From Prorocentrum cordatum (taxonomy: Eukaryota; Sar; Dinophyceae; Prorocentrales; Prorocentraceae): a DNA stretch of 64,000 bases. The stretch covers positions 136,001-200,000 of the forward strand of contig CAUYUJ010016059.1 in assembly GCA_963575745.1 (NCBI GenBank). The letters are read 5' to 3'. Below the pieces are notes generated by a model that was given only the letters and a program-made list of their open reading frames with translations, was not told the DNA's origin and did not search any database. Positions within the stretch are counted from its first letter, which is position 1. Each line of letters starts with the position of its first letter. A program made the translations under genes and the position numbers. Of the stretch, positions 1 to 10,409 are shown piece after piece.

Positions 1-2338
1 AGACAAGGTTCGCCACCAACTCCGCCTCCCTCATCGCGAGAGCGACCCAGGCCAAGTCTTCTATGCTCATCAGCGCGCCGCCGATGTCGTCGGCGCAAGC
101 ACGCACGAGCCCGCGGCCCGTCTCTTCGATCACGTGCACAAGGTGGTACAAAAACGGGAAAGACGCAATAGCATAGAGAGAACCCGAAAGGGCGCGCCCC
201 TGGATGATCCCGCTTCGGACCCAGTATAAGTGAACACTGGGCCCCATGGAGACCGCTACGCCCTCGATGGCCTCATAGAGGAACCCCGCGAACTTCAAGA
301 TGGCCTCGGGAAGACGAAGGGCCTCGAGAATAAACAGCACGAGCTCCTGATTCAAAGAGGGGAAGGCTTGGCCGTAATCCAAGCTGTACAGTATGGGCAG
401 GTCCCGTGAGCCCTGCGGGGTGCACGAAAGCTGACGACCCGACACATCCAATTCCAGTACGTTCAGGCCGAAGTTCCTCCCAGGGACGAGGCCTCTCTGG
501 CACGGTGGGGCAATGCGCTCGAGGACGGGGCGGAGGGCGGCGTTCATGGTGGCCGAGAGGACCTTCACATCACAATTGCGGAGGCCAAGCACCCTCACTT
601 TGTCCGCACCCCTCGAGACCTGGCCGGCCTGAGCCTCATCTTCAGACACGTTCTTGGGTAAAAAGACCTGGAGGGTGGCACTTGCAGAGTCAAACAACGC
701 TTGGCCACACATCAACCACTCGAGGCAGTCCCAGAGGATGGTGGAGCCGAAGGGGATGGGGCGCCACGCGGTGTAGGAGAGCCCATCACACCCAGTGGCA
801 GAGTCGGACGCACGTGCTAGAAGAGCGCGGAGGAGGCGAGGCGTGGGAGTGGGGAGAACCACATCACCAATTGCAAGTAAATATTTGGCAGCGTGCTCGA
901 CGGCTCTGTTGTGGTCCCAAGGCTTCCTGGAGAAGACGGGGCCCCAGTAGCTCTTCAGCAGGTCCACGCGCTCGGCAGGGTCACATGCGGAACGTCCACT
1001 CTCATCGGTAACTGCCGACAGGCACACACGTCGATGTAGTGGGGGCCAAAAGCGGGCACGCCTCTCCAAAGACCGTAACTGCAGGCGGGTGGATCGCATG
1101 TCCTGGGGGGAGTCGCTCTTTCTCTGCAACTCAGCACGTGCACATTCAGCTGCTTCCCACTGGAGACGGTCGGACCAGGCATGGAATGATTCAGGGTGCA
1201 ACAATTCGACCACTGGCCCCTGGACACGGATGAAATCGGACGCAACGGGGTGGGATTCTAATAATCTCCAAGCAAGCTTCACAGCTTGACGCCACACAAC
1301 TCTGGCCAGTGAGCGGGCAAGCTGCAACAGAGTGGATGGGTGATGGGGGCGCCGTCGGAAATCATTATCACGTGCCTCACGAGCAGCTTCTTCCATGAGA
1401 TATTTGAAGTGCTCCAATCGATATGGCGGCGACATACTGTCCCAATCAGCACAATCAACCATGGCACGGATGCGGTTCAGGTAGCACTGGTCATGGAAGA
1501 GATGTCTGGCGAGAGGACGCTCGGCGGGGGGGCGAGCGGCGCGAGGAGTAATGGCAACCACAACTGCAGCATGATCCGAGACGATGGCATCCGAAACAGC
1601 GGCTGCGGAGTCGACAGTGGCAGCCTGCAGATGATGTTGACAAACCATCCAACCAGGGAGAGAGAGGAAGAGACGGTCGATCGCAGCCTCAGAGTTTGAC
1701 TTTTTCTCATAGCGCGACCCCAAATCGCACTCCACTTCGACGAGCTGCGAGAGAGCCCGTCGCCAAACTTGAGCCTGCCCATGATGTCGACGCGCCGCGC
1801 GCCGAACTGCGGCCTGTGGTAGGCGAAGGGCCACAGCATCTTCAGCAGCGAAGTTGAAGTCGCCCACGACCAGGACGAGCCGCTGGGAGGGCGCCCTGAG
1901 CGCGGCAGCGCGCGCCTCAAGGATGATCTCGACGATCTCCTTGACCTGCTTGCGCTTCAGGTCGCGGTTGTGAATGTTAAAGATATCCATGCAGATCGGG
2001 CCAAGTTCGACAGTGACCTGTAGAACATGCCCAGGCACAAGAGCCACCGCGCGACTTCGCGCACGTTCTCCAGCTGCCTGACAAAACTGAGGAAGAAGAA
2101 CGGCCACATCCCCACGGACACGATCCGCTCCAGAGTCACAACAAAATGACGAGTGCACCGTCACCGACTCACCCAAAGGGCCGAGAAACTCGCGAAGTTG
2201 AAGAGCGTCTTGCCTGACCTCCTGCAGGCACACAATGGAATGAGCAGGTTGGAGGCGGAGTAGGTAGTTGAATTTGCGAGCGCCATTCTTGCCAGCGTGT
2301 TGGAGCAATGCTCGCGCATTCCACGTGACAACCCTCAT
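1..2338 (-). CDS. Retrotransposon ORF2: APE endonuclease plus reverse transcriptase (partial at left edge)
   Basis: A single frame is open from ATG at 2338 to base 1, about 779 codons. Endonuclease signatures in order: TWNAR near the N terminus (about 2325), catalytic Glu in CLQEVR (about 2215), Asp and Asn in VVGDFN (about 1860), and SDH (1579-1571). Reverse transcriptase follows: motif A LDYGQAF (about 380), motif B with SGIIQGRALSG (about 195), and motif C as ADD rather than YADD (about 95). These landmarks share one phase by coordinate arithmetic. The enzyme would nick target DNA and reverse-transcribe the element RNA in the nucleus. ATG 2338 lies 55 bases after the ORF1 stop, suggesting a separate cistron or reinitiation. 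The C-terminal part is outside the window. Confidence 0.85.
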   Translation of the reverse strand, partial: MRVVTWNARALLQHAGKNGARKFNYLLRLQPAHSIVCLQEVRQDALQLREFLGPLGESVTVHSSFCCDSGADRVRGDVAVLLPQFCQAAGERARSRAVALVPGHVLQVTVELGPICMDIFNIHNRDLKRKQVKEIVEIILEARAAALRAPSQRLVLVVGDFNFAAEDAVALRLPQAAVRRAARRHHGQAQVWRRALSQLVEVECDLGSRYEKKSNSEAAIDRLFLSLPGWMVCQHHLQAATVDSAAAVSDAIVSDHAAVVVAITPRAARPPAERPLARHLFHDQCYLNRIRAMVDCADWDSMSPPYRLEHFKYLMEEAAREARDNDFRRRPHHPSTLLQLARSLARVVWRQAVKLAWRLLESHPVASDFIRVQGPVVELLHPESFHAWSDRLQWEAAECARAELQRKSDSPQDMRSTRLQLRSLERRARFWPPLHRRVCLSAVTDESGRSACDPAERVDLLKSYWGPVFSRKPWDHNRAVEHAAKYLLAIGDVVLPTPTPRLLRALLARASDSATGCDGLSYTAWRPIPFGSTILWDCLEWLMCGQALFDSASATLQVFLPKNVSEDEAQAGQVSRGADKVRVLGLRNCDVKVLSATMNAALRPVLERIAPPCQRGLVPGRNFGLNVLELDVSGRQLSCTPQGSRDLPILYSLDYGQAFPSLNQELVLFILEALRLPEAILKFAGFLYEAIEGVAVSMGPSVHLYWVRSGIIQGRALSGSLYAIASFPFLYHLVHVIEETGRGLVRACADDIGGALMSIEDLAWVALAMREAELVANLV

Positions 2339-2393
2339 GGCACACACCGGTGAGGCAGGGGAAGGGGGCGTACACTTGAACAACTTCCAAACG

Positions 2394-3794
2394 TCAAAGG
2401 CACCACTGCGGTTCCGCCTCGGGCTCGACAAGGGGGGCGAGCAGCGACACAAGCTCGGCTTTGACGAGGTCGTGCTTGGCGAGCTGCTGAGCGTCCCAGC
2501 AGAACACGGCGGGCTTGTTCCCAGGATGGACTTCCACGCGCATGATACGATCCCATCCAATGGAAAGGGTGGCGCGCTCCCTGTCAGTGAATAGTCGGAG
2601 GTTCGGGTGTCGCTCGGCGATGATGGCACGTGCCCGTCGTAGTAGGATCTCACTGCGGATCTGGCGCGGCGACTTGTCGGGGCCCAGGTGGATGCGGCAG
2701 CGTGGGCTGCCAGGGACCTCGGCCGCGAACTCTGTCCAGACGCCCTCGGAGCGCAAGGCGCCGAGAACTTTGGCCGCCATCCTGGAAGCGACCGCGATGA
2801 GGCCCTTGAAGCGGATGTGAAACTTCTTAGTCGGCACAGGGCCAACGGGGGCCGGGTCGTAGAGGTCGTCGGCGAGGCCGAGGGAAGAGATTCAGGGGCG
2901 TTGTTCAGCTTCGACACAGGCAGTGGTGGTAGGGCGCTGGGCCATGGCAACGACCAGCGAGGCGCCCACCTCCCTGTCAAAACCCTTCGGCTGGGAGAGC
3001 GGAGCGCGAGGGCGCTGCTCCGCCAAGTGGAGCTCTCGCTTGAGCGCCTCCACCTGGGCAAGGACGTCCTGCACCTGAGCCTCCACCTTGGACGCGCGGC
3101 CGTCAGTCTCGTTGAGCTGCGCCTGCTGGGCATCGAGCTGCGCTTGGAGGCGGCGAGTAGTGGTGTCGAGCTGGGGGCGGACAATCGAGGGGATCTTCTG
3201 GTCGAGATCAGCAGGAGGCTGTGCCAGCTGGGCACGAAGCTGGTCCAGCAGCTCGATGGTTGGCTTGTTCTGCACTTCAATATTCTGCTTGATGGTGTCC
3301 GTGAGGGACTTGCTGATGTCAGAGGCGAGCTCATCACGCATTCTGGCCAACATGTCGGCGCAGCACTGCTTGATGTAGTCCTCCGAGGCGTCGTCATCGT
3401 CGTCGAGGCGCGGGGGCATGTCGTCGTCCACGAAAGTGACAGTATGAGCACCGTGAGGAGGAAGAGCCCGACGCTTGTGGGCAGCGCAGCTGGCCGTGCG
3501 CGGAGGAGCGGAACCTTTGCCCTTGCCCGCCTTGCTCTCCTGGGAAGGGAAGGTCGGCATGGACTCCAGCACCCCAATCTGGGAGGCGGAGAGCTCACAA
3601 TCGGCGGCGCCATCAGCCATCGGAAGTGGTCTGGACGAGACAAGGGGAGAGTTGGCGGGGGCCCAAGTCCCGCAGTGGAGGCAGCACAGGAATGCGAGAG
3701 ACAGGCGAACAGGGAATGCACGTGGCCTCAAAGCGGAACCTCCCTCGCGCTCTGAGGACGCCCCGAAAGACTCGCGGTCGTCGGGGCGGTTCAT
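2394..3794 (-). pseudogene. Retrotransposon ORF1, one in-frame stop
   Basis: The start is well placed: the ATG at 3794 follows the spliced leader by three bases. The N-terminal half is acidic (a DDDDD run) with a Gln/Leu-rich coiled-coil stretch, roughly residues 150-270. A TGA at 2892-2894 then interrupts the frame. The same frame reopens and reads on to a stop at 2394. This second half has a basic conserved-looking block with the motif GPDKSPRQIR, of the kind I associate with ORF1-like proteins of dinoflagellate LINEs. ORF1 proteins usually bind element RNA. Whether the TGA is a real lesion, read through or a sequencing error cannot be told here. Confidence 0.65.
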
Positions 3795-3797
3795 AGC

Positions 3798-3819
3798 CTT
3801 GAGCCAAAATGGCTACGGA
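3798..3819 (-). other. Relict dinoflagellate spliced leader (DinoSL)
   Basis: The minus strand reads TCCGTAGCCATTTTGGCTCA followed by AG, identical over 22 nt to the DinoSL consensus (first base U/A/G). It is joined directly to GCT-ATG of ORF1, as in a mature trans-spliced mRNA. It marks the 5' terminus of the retro-inserted cDNA and is the strongest taxonomic evidence in the window. Confidence 0.93.
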
Positions 3820-4389
3820 CGAGGAGGAGGAGGATGAGACGGCAGTAGGAGGTGAGTCCAAGTCGCCCGAACCCATCTACACCAAAAGGCAAAATCTGAG
3901 GGGTCCCCCAAGCTAAATACAACCAGGACCCAGGACCCTCAACCGCTACCTATGCGGATCCCCACGCCTCAACCTCTTGAGGCGAGCCTTCTGGGCGCTG
4001 AGGGTCTTGGGGGCATCCGAGGGGCCTTTGCAAGGAGCCTTAAGGGCAGGCACCCTCCCCGACTCCCCGACCACACACGCTCGCAGCTCACAGAACGCAT
4101 AGGCCCCGACCTCGGCCACTCATTGGCCGAGGCTGTGAAAGAGGGCCAAGCCAGCCTGGCGACCCTCCACGGAGCTGGTCGCCAAGGCTGCCTCAGACCC
4201 CCCTCCACCAGAGCCCGAACGCGCGAACCCAACGTCGGCAGGACGGCGCTCCTCAGAGCCCTCGCCGCCACCAGAGTCCACCCCCGCGGGGCCCAAAGCG
4301 GCAAGGGCAGACACCCCCGAGCACACAGTGCCAACCGCCCCCCCCTCCCCCCCCCAGGAGGAGACGGACTAGCCGGGCTCTCGGGATTT

Positions 4390-4635
4390 TCAGGGCCCCC
4401 CCTCAAGGACCCTTGCCGCCGCCTCTAGGGCGACTCGGACCGCCTCAGACGTCATCGGCCTGAAATCTCCCGCGCGTGCAAACGCATGGGCTGCCTGCCA
4501 CTCCTGCAGCGCCGTTGGCGTACAGCGCGCCGAAGAGCTCCAGAGGGCGCGGGCGCCAGTCCGCCTTTTAGACGCGACTCCGCAGCACCTGCACCTCCAT
4601 TCCTGGGCACGGGCGGCCCCTCCGCCAGACATCAT
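4390..4635 (-). pseudogene. C-terminal Cys-rich tail of element B
   Basis: A short minus-strand ORF with WRCRCCG followed by a Trp/Ala-rich segment, located just 3' of the RNase H region. I infer it is the element's C terminus from position only. Confidence 0.3.
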
Positions 4636-4758
4636 GCCCCGACTGGGCCTGCTCAGGCTCTAAAATGTCAAACGCAAGGCCTGGCGGGGCAAGAGTCTTC
4701 AGACGACGAGCGGGCGACGAATCCGACGACGACGCACCAAGACCCAACTCGATCGCTC

Positions 4759-5316
4759 TTAGCCCCGCCCAGCCTGGTACTTTGCAAACTCCGGGTACAT
4801 TTTCAATGCCATCCTAAAGAGGTCAACCGCGCCCTGCCCCACCATCTCCGAGGCCTCTCCCGCTGAGGCGAAAAAATCCGCCCACGAGTTACCGACCACA
4901 TAAGCAAATGGAGGGCCCGAATCTCGGGTGGCAAGCGCAGCCTCCTGGAGATCGCTATGTGCTGGGCACCAGTGCACAAGAGAAGGGACCTGACCGCGGC
5001 TATGGAAAACGGCTCGAATTCGCCTCCACACCGCAGCATGCTTAGCCCCAGGTCCCTCCAATTCGTCATTCCAAGCGAGCGTCTCCTCTGCTAAACCAAG
5101 CAGGCCAGTGACGACGACTTGCAGCGACGGGACTTTCTCAATCGCACGCAAAAGCGCCACCCGCTCAGCCTCGCCAGCAGTCTGATTGGCGCCAACGAGC
5201 CTGCCATAGCAAGCTCTGATTTGTCTTCCTGCGCCGGCGATCTGGACAACCGCCCAGCCGCAGGCACGAATCTCGGGCTGACTGCTCCGCAGCCCTGAGC
5301 CATCCGCGAGCGCCAC
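4759..5316 (-). pseudogene. RNase H domain of element B
   Basis: The ORF begins ALADGSG, the DGS motif carrying the first catalytic Asp of RNase H. It continues with AERVALLRAIE (second acidic position) and ends with HWCPAHSD and a GNSWADFFA block resembling the C-terminal GNxxAD motif. Order and spacing fit a type I RNase H of non-LTR elements. It is separated from its RT by inserted repeat DNA. Confidence 0.62.
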
Positions 5317-5589
5317 GTTGCTCCGCGTAGCGGGATCCGAATCCCAATCACCCCACCCAGGACAGGCAGATCCCAGGGCGGGTCGAGGGCTTAGCAGGAA
5401 GGAGCGGGAGGCCCACCGAAAGCCAAAAATTCACCGGCCCAACGGGCCAGAGGCGTGCGAAGATCTCCGGTAACTGGTTCACAATTCTTCTAGTTCGGGC
5501 GCGCGGGGCGGCCCCTGGGGGTCCCCCGGCGAAAAGTACCCCGACCGCAGCCCGGGAAGGTCCCGGGAAGGTCTACTCAGAGATGGTTT

Positions 5590-6260
5590 TCCTCCTGGGT
5601 ACGGCCTCTCAGGCCCACCAGAGCGCGCCAAGAGGGCCCCAAGAGGCCCCCAAGACTGCCCAAGAGGCTCCCGAGACGCCCAAAGGACGCTCCAAGACGC
5701 CGAAGATGATCCCAAGACGGCCCAAGAAGCCGCCAAAACGCTCCAAGTGGCCTCCAAGACAAGAGCGCCCCGAGAGGCCAAAATCATAAATTGTACGATG
5801 ATTTTGGAAGGATTATGGCCTTGTCGCGTTTTCGGCTTTCCGATGCTCCAAGACGGCCCAAGAGGGCCCCAAGAGCGCACGAAGACGGCTCAAGAGGCCC
5901 CCAAGAAGGCCCCCAGAGAGCCCAAACGGGCCCCGAGACGGCCCGAGAGACGCCCAAGACGGTCCAAGAGAGCCCCAAGACGGCCCCAAAAGGGGCCCAA
6001 GATGGGGACCACGAACCGAAACCTCGAGCCTTCCGCCCCAAGAGGGCCCCAGGAGGCCCCGAGGGGCCCCCAAGATGACCCAAGATGCCGCCAAGAGGCC
6101 CCCAAGAGACCCCAGGAGGCTCCAAGGAGGCTCAAAAGAGGCCCTACAAGGCTTCAAAAATGTCTCCCAGGCGCCCCCGAACGGCCTCTCAACAGACCCC
6201 AGGGCCTCCCAAAGAAGCATCTGGACGACGGCCCTGTTTGGCCCCAAGAGCGCCGCAAGA
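5590..6260. repeat. CCAAGAGG-type degenerate minisatellite with adjacent TCC tract
   Basis: Irregular 9-12 bp units around CCCCAAGAGGC and AAGACGGC fill this stretch on the plus strand. A (TCC)n microsatellite follows at 6287-6345. Similar arrays occur at 12770-13265, 32405-32575 and 43545-43940. Long ORFs crossing it are repeat translations. Confidence 0.75.
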
Positions 6261-6471
6261 TGCCATCGAGAGGCTTCCTCCTCCGCCCTTTTCCTCTTCC
6301 TCCTCCTCCTCCTCCTCCTCCTCCTCCTCCTCCTCCTCCTCCTCATATTTATCTTCATCCTCCTCCGTTCCTTCTCATCCTCTTCTCCTCCTCCCCTCCC
6401 CCACCCCATCCTCATCTTCCTCCTTCCGGCGGCGCCGAAATGGCCCCGAGCCCGCGCCGAAGCAGTAGCGA

Positions 6472-6987
6472 TCATGCAATACGGGCCGGCGGAGTGAGCG
6501 AAGCGATTGAATAATCGGGGTCCGAGGCTCCACGGCCCCCACAAGGGCCCTGAGTCAAAAAGGGGTCCCGAATTTCCTCTAAGGATTCAATGATCGGCAC
6601 CTCCTCTTCAAACTTGAGGAGCTGCTCGCGAAGCACAGAGCATTCAAGCACCAATTGCCCACAACTTTCTGGCTCCGCCCCGCAGCCCCGGCACTTCGGG
6701 TCAGGTGCGAGGCCATGCTGATAAAGTTCAGCTCTAGGCCACCAGGAATCGGCCCAGAGGGGCCGAGCAACCCCCGCCGACCTCGGATTTTGAACCGCGG
6801 CCCTCTTGGGCCCAACACAGGCGCGGACCCCAAGGGGCCACAGTTCCGCGTCGGCAGGAAAGGTAGAACAATGAGCCTGGCTTCGGCGCATCTGCCAGCG
6901 CTGGATGCCAGCTCGCAGCAGGCTGACAAGACGCTGCGGGTCAGTTTGCATTAACGAGTAGGCTACACCTTGATCCGAGCGGATCAT
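6472..6987 (-). pseudogene. Zinc-knuckle region of element B
   Basis: The ORF includes W-rich blocks and then CRGCGAEPESCGQLVLEC, a Cys cluster of the kind found between RT and RNase H in LINE-type elements. It ends where the minisatellite/TCC tract begins. No activity is expected. Confidence 0.5.
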
Positions 6988-7370
6988 AACTGAAGATTAC
7001 ATATACCAGTCCACACGCAGCAAAGACAGGCCTACGACTGAGAGCGGGCCCGACGCATGCTGCGAAGTGAATTTATCTCGGCGCTTGTCAGCATGGGCCC
7101 TCCAAGCTCTCTCGAGCCTGCCGCTTTCTGAAGCGGGCGCGCTCGCCGCATGTGGCGTTCCAGTTTGCCGAGTCGCTGCAGGGTCAAAAGGCGCCGCCGA
7201 CCCCTGCCAGAAAGTTCGTGGCCGAGGTTTCGCATGTTACGTTCCATCTCGAGCCGAACAGCACGTGCCCAGGGTTTCGACGCTCTCAAGACCTTCCGAT
7301 CGGCCACTACCTGGCCTGACTTTCCAAAGGCCGAGTCCTGGAGAACAATCCCGAGTTGCTTAACATCAGC

Positions 7371-8045
7371 TTAGAACTTAGCGACATCACTCCACAAGTT
7401 CCGAACCCCCACCGCCCGCTCCCCCACCCACGGAATAGCAAGGTCATCTACCAAGGCTCGGGGCACGACGTGACGTGCACGCGCGCGCCGCACAGATCGT
7501 AAGGTGAGGAGGGTGAGAAGAGAGGTAGAGCGCGCGCATCCTGCGAGCATGCCTGGCCAAGGTATGAAGGGTCCCGAAAAAGATGCAAATGCTTTCGGGG
7601 CTCGCGACTGGCGGTGATTCTCGATGACCACCCATGCCGGCCGCAAAGGATATCCATGATGACGGGCTTCACAAAGGAGCTCACGTGGACTGATCGGCTC
7701 GGAGGCTTTCCACGCATCGACAGCAGCAGTCGCCGCATGCCAGCCCACGAGGGACGAGGGGCGCCACCTCCACCGCGATGCTGCGCTCGAGCGCCGCTGA
7801 CGCCGACGCGCGGCCCGCGCCTCCAGCGCCCCAAACATCGCGAAGACGTCACCGCGATGATGGTTGCGTTGGCGCCTTTGGGGCTCGGGCCTGCGCGGGG
7901 ACGAACGCCGTGTCGATGTGCGTGGCTGGAACTGGTACATTGACTTGCAATGTTCCACTCGGGTGGTATGATGTGTCCACAAGGACAGCCAGCAATATCG
8001 AGCACGTACCGACGCACGGCGCGAGCAAAGGATGGAGCCTCGCAA
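7371..8045 (-). pseudogene. Reverse transcriptase core of element B
   Basis: The minus-strand ORF contains GMLAGCA (motif B-like) about 25 residues before RALVDDLAI, whose VDD fits RT motif C (about 7440-7467). The AGC followed by xVDD spacing resembles the reverse transcriptases abundant in dinoflagellate genomes. The same pattern recurs in the element at 47-48 kb. Upstream residues (VDAWKASE) fit the motif A region without a clear catalytic Asp, so the copy is probably dead. Confidence 0.6.
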
Positions 8046-8160
8046 TCATGCCCGACGCGAAGCTGCGGCCAGTCTCTTTATGGGTGTTGCGATGGGTCGA
8101 AGAACGTCGTTGCGCTGCTGTGGGCGAGTCGCTCCTCATCGCGGATACGCCTTCTGCTGT

Positions 8161-8490
8161 AGCCCCCTCGCAGTCGGACCGGATGTCTGAGTCGAAGTGC
8201 CAGTTGGCTTGACAGCCGTAAGCACAAGCTACTTATGGAATGGAAGGTGGTACCGATCTGGAGGTGACGGTACGTGCGAATGTGCGTCCACACCGCACTC
8301 TTCGCACCTTCCGGAAATCGCGAGCCGGGATCGCTCCCAGCTCCGCTGCTTAACTCCATAATTGTGGGGCTTGGGGGCTGCGCGAAAAAACCATGGCGGC
8401 AATAAGATGTAGATTGCGGAGCTGTTTCTCTTCAGACGATATGTAGATATGCGTCGACGCTCGGGCCAAACAGCGGCGACCCCTCTGTTT
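8161..8490. other. No gene recognised
   Basis: Between retroelement B and the GGA tract I see no coding signal, RNA gene or clear repeat boundary. Confidence 0.4.
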
Positions 8491-8755
8491 TGAGTGAGGA
8501 GGAGGAGGGGGGAGGAGGAGGAGGAGGAGGAGGAGGAGGAGGAGGAGGAGGAGGAGGAGGAGGAGGAGGAGGAAGAGGAGGAGGAGAGGAGGAGGAGGAG
8601 GAGGAGGAGGAGGAGGAGGAGGAGGAGGAGGTGACGAGCGTAGAGAGGGGAGTCCGCGTCCGCCTAGCCGAAGCGGCCAAGGAGGAGGATGAGAAGGAGG
8701 AGGAGGTGGAGGAGAAGGAGGAGCAGGAGGAGGAGCAGGAGGAGGAGGAGGAAGA
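8491..8755. repeat. (GGA)n microsatellite
   Basis: Nearly pure GGA/GAG repeats, denser before 8635 and imperfect after 8690. It would lie in the intron following the exon that ends near 8777. Confidence 0.9.
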
Positions 8756-8776
8756 GGGGCCTCGAGATCTACGCCG

Positions 8777-9660
8777 CGTGGGGCGCACATCTGTCCGTAG
8801 ACGGTGCCGCCCTCGAAGAACTCGCACAGCAGCTGCCCGGCGCTCGTGGCCCCGGCGCGGCCGAACATCACCGTGATGGACGCAGACTTGCCCACGGACT
8901 CGCTGAGGCTGCGCGAGGGCCGAAAGCGAAGTGCGGGGCTGTCAACGCCGCGGTGTATGCGGTCCTTGACGTAGATCTGCGTGCCGGCGGGCGTGTCGTC
9001 CACGAAGAACCACTGGTCGCCGCCTCCTGTAGGCCCCTGCTGAGGAGTCAAATGGGTACCAGCACTGCTACCATCCGGACCTCTTCTGGGGCGCGTTCTG
9101 ACCAGAATGTTGAAGAGAATCCAGCCGTGGTGGCGAGGTCACCCCAGGACGAGCAGCGGTATCCGTACCTTCTCCTCCTCTGACCTGCGGCTCCACACAC
9201 AGGCTTGCCACGCTCACCAGCACGCCTGGCGGATACGCCAGGAGTTTCCTGATGCAGTCCCGCTCCAGGCCCGACAGCGGCCTCGAGGCGTGGCCTGGGC
9301 AGATCTGCGGCCTCAGGTGGAGCGGCAGCGCCGGCGGCGCACGCTCCACGGGCACCCGTTGCTTCGCGAACACCTGAAGGGCAACGTCAGTGGGGGACCA
9401 AGTCAAAGGGGGGAAACACAGCATCGACCTGAGCAACGAGAAGAAGCAGGTCTTGCGCGAGAACCTTACGCGGCGGCTTACGCGGACCGCCAGCGTGGCA
9501 CAGCGCGTGGAGAAGAGGATTACGCGGGCAACTTACGCGCAGTCGAACGCGGCGTCTTCCCTCGCTCACCTGGAACCCCCGATACCTCGCGCATAGATCT
9601 GCGAAAAGCCCCCGATGGCGAATCCGCACGGTCCTGGACGGGATGGGGCTATCGGGGTCC
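8777..9660 (-). CDS. Unknown gene, three consecutive exons with two introns
   Basis: Exons in minus order: about 9660-9570, 9428-9185 and 9036-8777. Intron 1 (9429-9569) is GT-AG, phase 2. Intron 2 (9037-9184) is GT-AG, phase 0. Both keep one frame open, and a further GT donor (GTAGATC) ends the third exon. Predicted segments include SQIYARGIGGS, DVALQVFAKQRVPVER, GDQWFFVDDTPAGTQIYV and SASITVMFGRAG. The last exon looks beta-rich and could be an immunoglobulin-like or similar fold, but I do not recognise the family. Upstream and downstream exons are not established. The phase agreement across two introns is the main evidence that it is real. Confidence 0.6.
9429..9569 (-). mobile_element. Introner-like intron, family 1
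   Basis: 141-bp intron. The minus strand reads CCAG|GTGAGCGAGG at the donor and CTCGTTGCTCAG|GTC at the acceptor, so donor and acceptor lie in near-perfect short inverted repeats. The core contains GCGGCTTACGCGG, shared with 12355-12515, 19845-20010 and the PIPK-PLC intron at 39435-39664. Confidence 0.75.
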
Positions 9661-9924
9661 TACCAGCGATGAATGGGCGATTCGGGGTCGATGCATCCCA
9701 CCCTGAGCCCAGACCCCGCTAACGTCGGCCTCTCTGGCTTTCGGGCCATCAAACTCGGCTCCCTGGCGGCCGTCGGGACGATGCGGGCAGGCCCGGAACG
9801 CCCTCGGCGAGGCGCAGCTTCTGAAAGGCATCCCGAGGCTGGAAAACTGCCGAGAATCTCGACGAAAACGCCCGAAAATCTCAGAGCTCGAGCCTCGTGG
9901 AGCCTCCTTGAGCTACCTATCCCT

Positions 9925-9985
9925 CCCAAGCACACCTCCACCAGCCCCACGAGTTTCGAGGAGTTGCCGTTGGCCACCGCCGTCG
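9925..9985 (-). repeat. Diverged duplicate of part of the 10.4-kb exon
   Basis: The minus strand encodes NGNSSKLVGLVEV here against TGNFSKLVRLVEA at 10425-10480, with clear base-level similarity. Probably a partial exon duplication now inside an intron. Confidence 0.45.
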
Positions 9986-10409
9986 GGGACGCCTGTCCCA
10001 GGGCGGCTGCATAATTCATACCCCGACGTTCCACTGTAAGGATATCAACTTTCCAGCCGCACTGAGGCACGCGTCCCTTTCAGCGGAACGACATTCCCGG
10101 ATAGCTCGTAGAGAGCAAAACGGTTGGAAAGAAGCCAGCAACGCAGGGTTGCCACGGAGCTCGCTCCAGCTTCGCTCCAGACACCTCGCAGCGCCTCCTG
10201 TGAACCGGAAATCTGTCCTGGCAGGCCTTTGTCCAACTGTTTCCCAATACGTTCGCTGTCAAGCTTTCCAGAAGATCTTCGGAACTCCTTCCAAGAACTG
10301 CCAGAGCTCCCTCAAAAGTACTAGAAAGCCTTCCTGGCGCCCTACTATCCGGGATGTGGACGCAACACGTAAGTATTTGCGTACTGCTCTTCGTCCGCGA
10401 CGCCTCCAC

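Larger units (their letters stand above)
1..3819 (-). mobile_element. Non-LTR (LINE-type) retrotransposon A, 5' part, with spliced-leader relic
   Basis: Seen on the minus strand: spliced-leader relic (3798-3819), ORF1 (3794-2394) and ORF2 (2338 to the left edge). ORF2 carries an APE-type endonuclease followed by reverse transcriptase, the usual order in LINEs. The 3' part lies outside the window, so poly(A), 3' UTR and target-site duplication cannot be judged. The leader at the extreme 5' end shows that the inserted template was a trans-spliced mRNA. Only one stop breaks ORF1 and none breaks the visible ORF2, so this copy is much younger than the retroelements at 4-8 kb and 45-49 kb. Confidence 0.88.
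3970..8160 (-). mobile_element. Degenerate non-LTR retroelement B
   Basis: Pieces of one element in minus-strand order: reverse transcriptase (8045-7371), linker (7307-7032), zinc-knuckle segment (6987-6472), RNase H (5316-4759) and a Cys-rich tail (4635-4390). Frames change between pieces and about 1 kb of minisatellite and TCC-repeat DNA (5480-6470) separates the knuckle from RNase H, so it is inactive. Its 3' end lies just upstream of the 5' end of element A, in the same orientation. Outer boundaries are approximate. Confidence 0.7.

Noticed and set aside
2688-3755. 355-codon plus ORF
   Set aside because: Antisense shadow of retrotransposon ORF1, which has a fixed start after the spliced leader.
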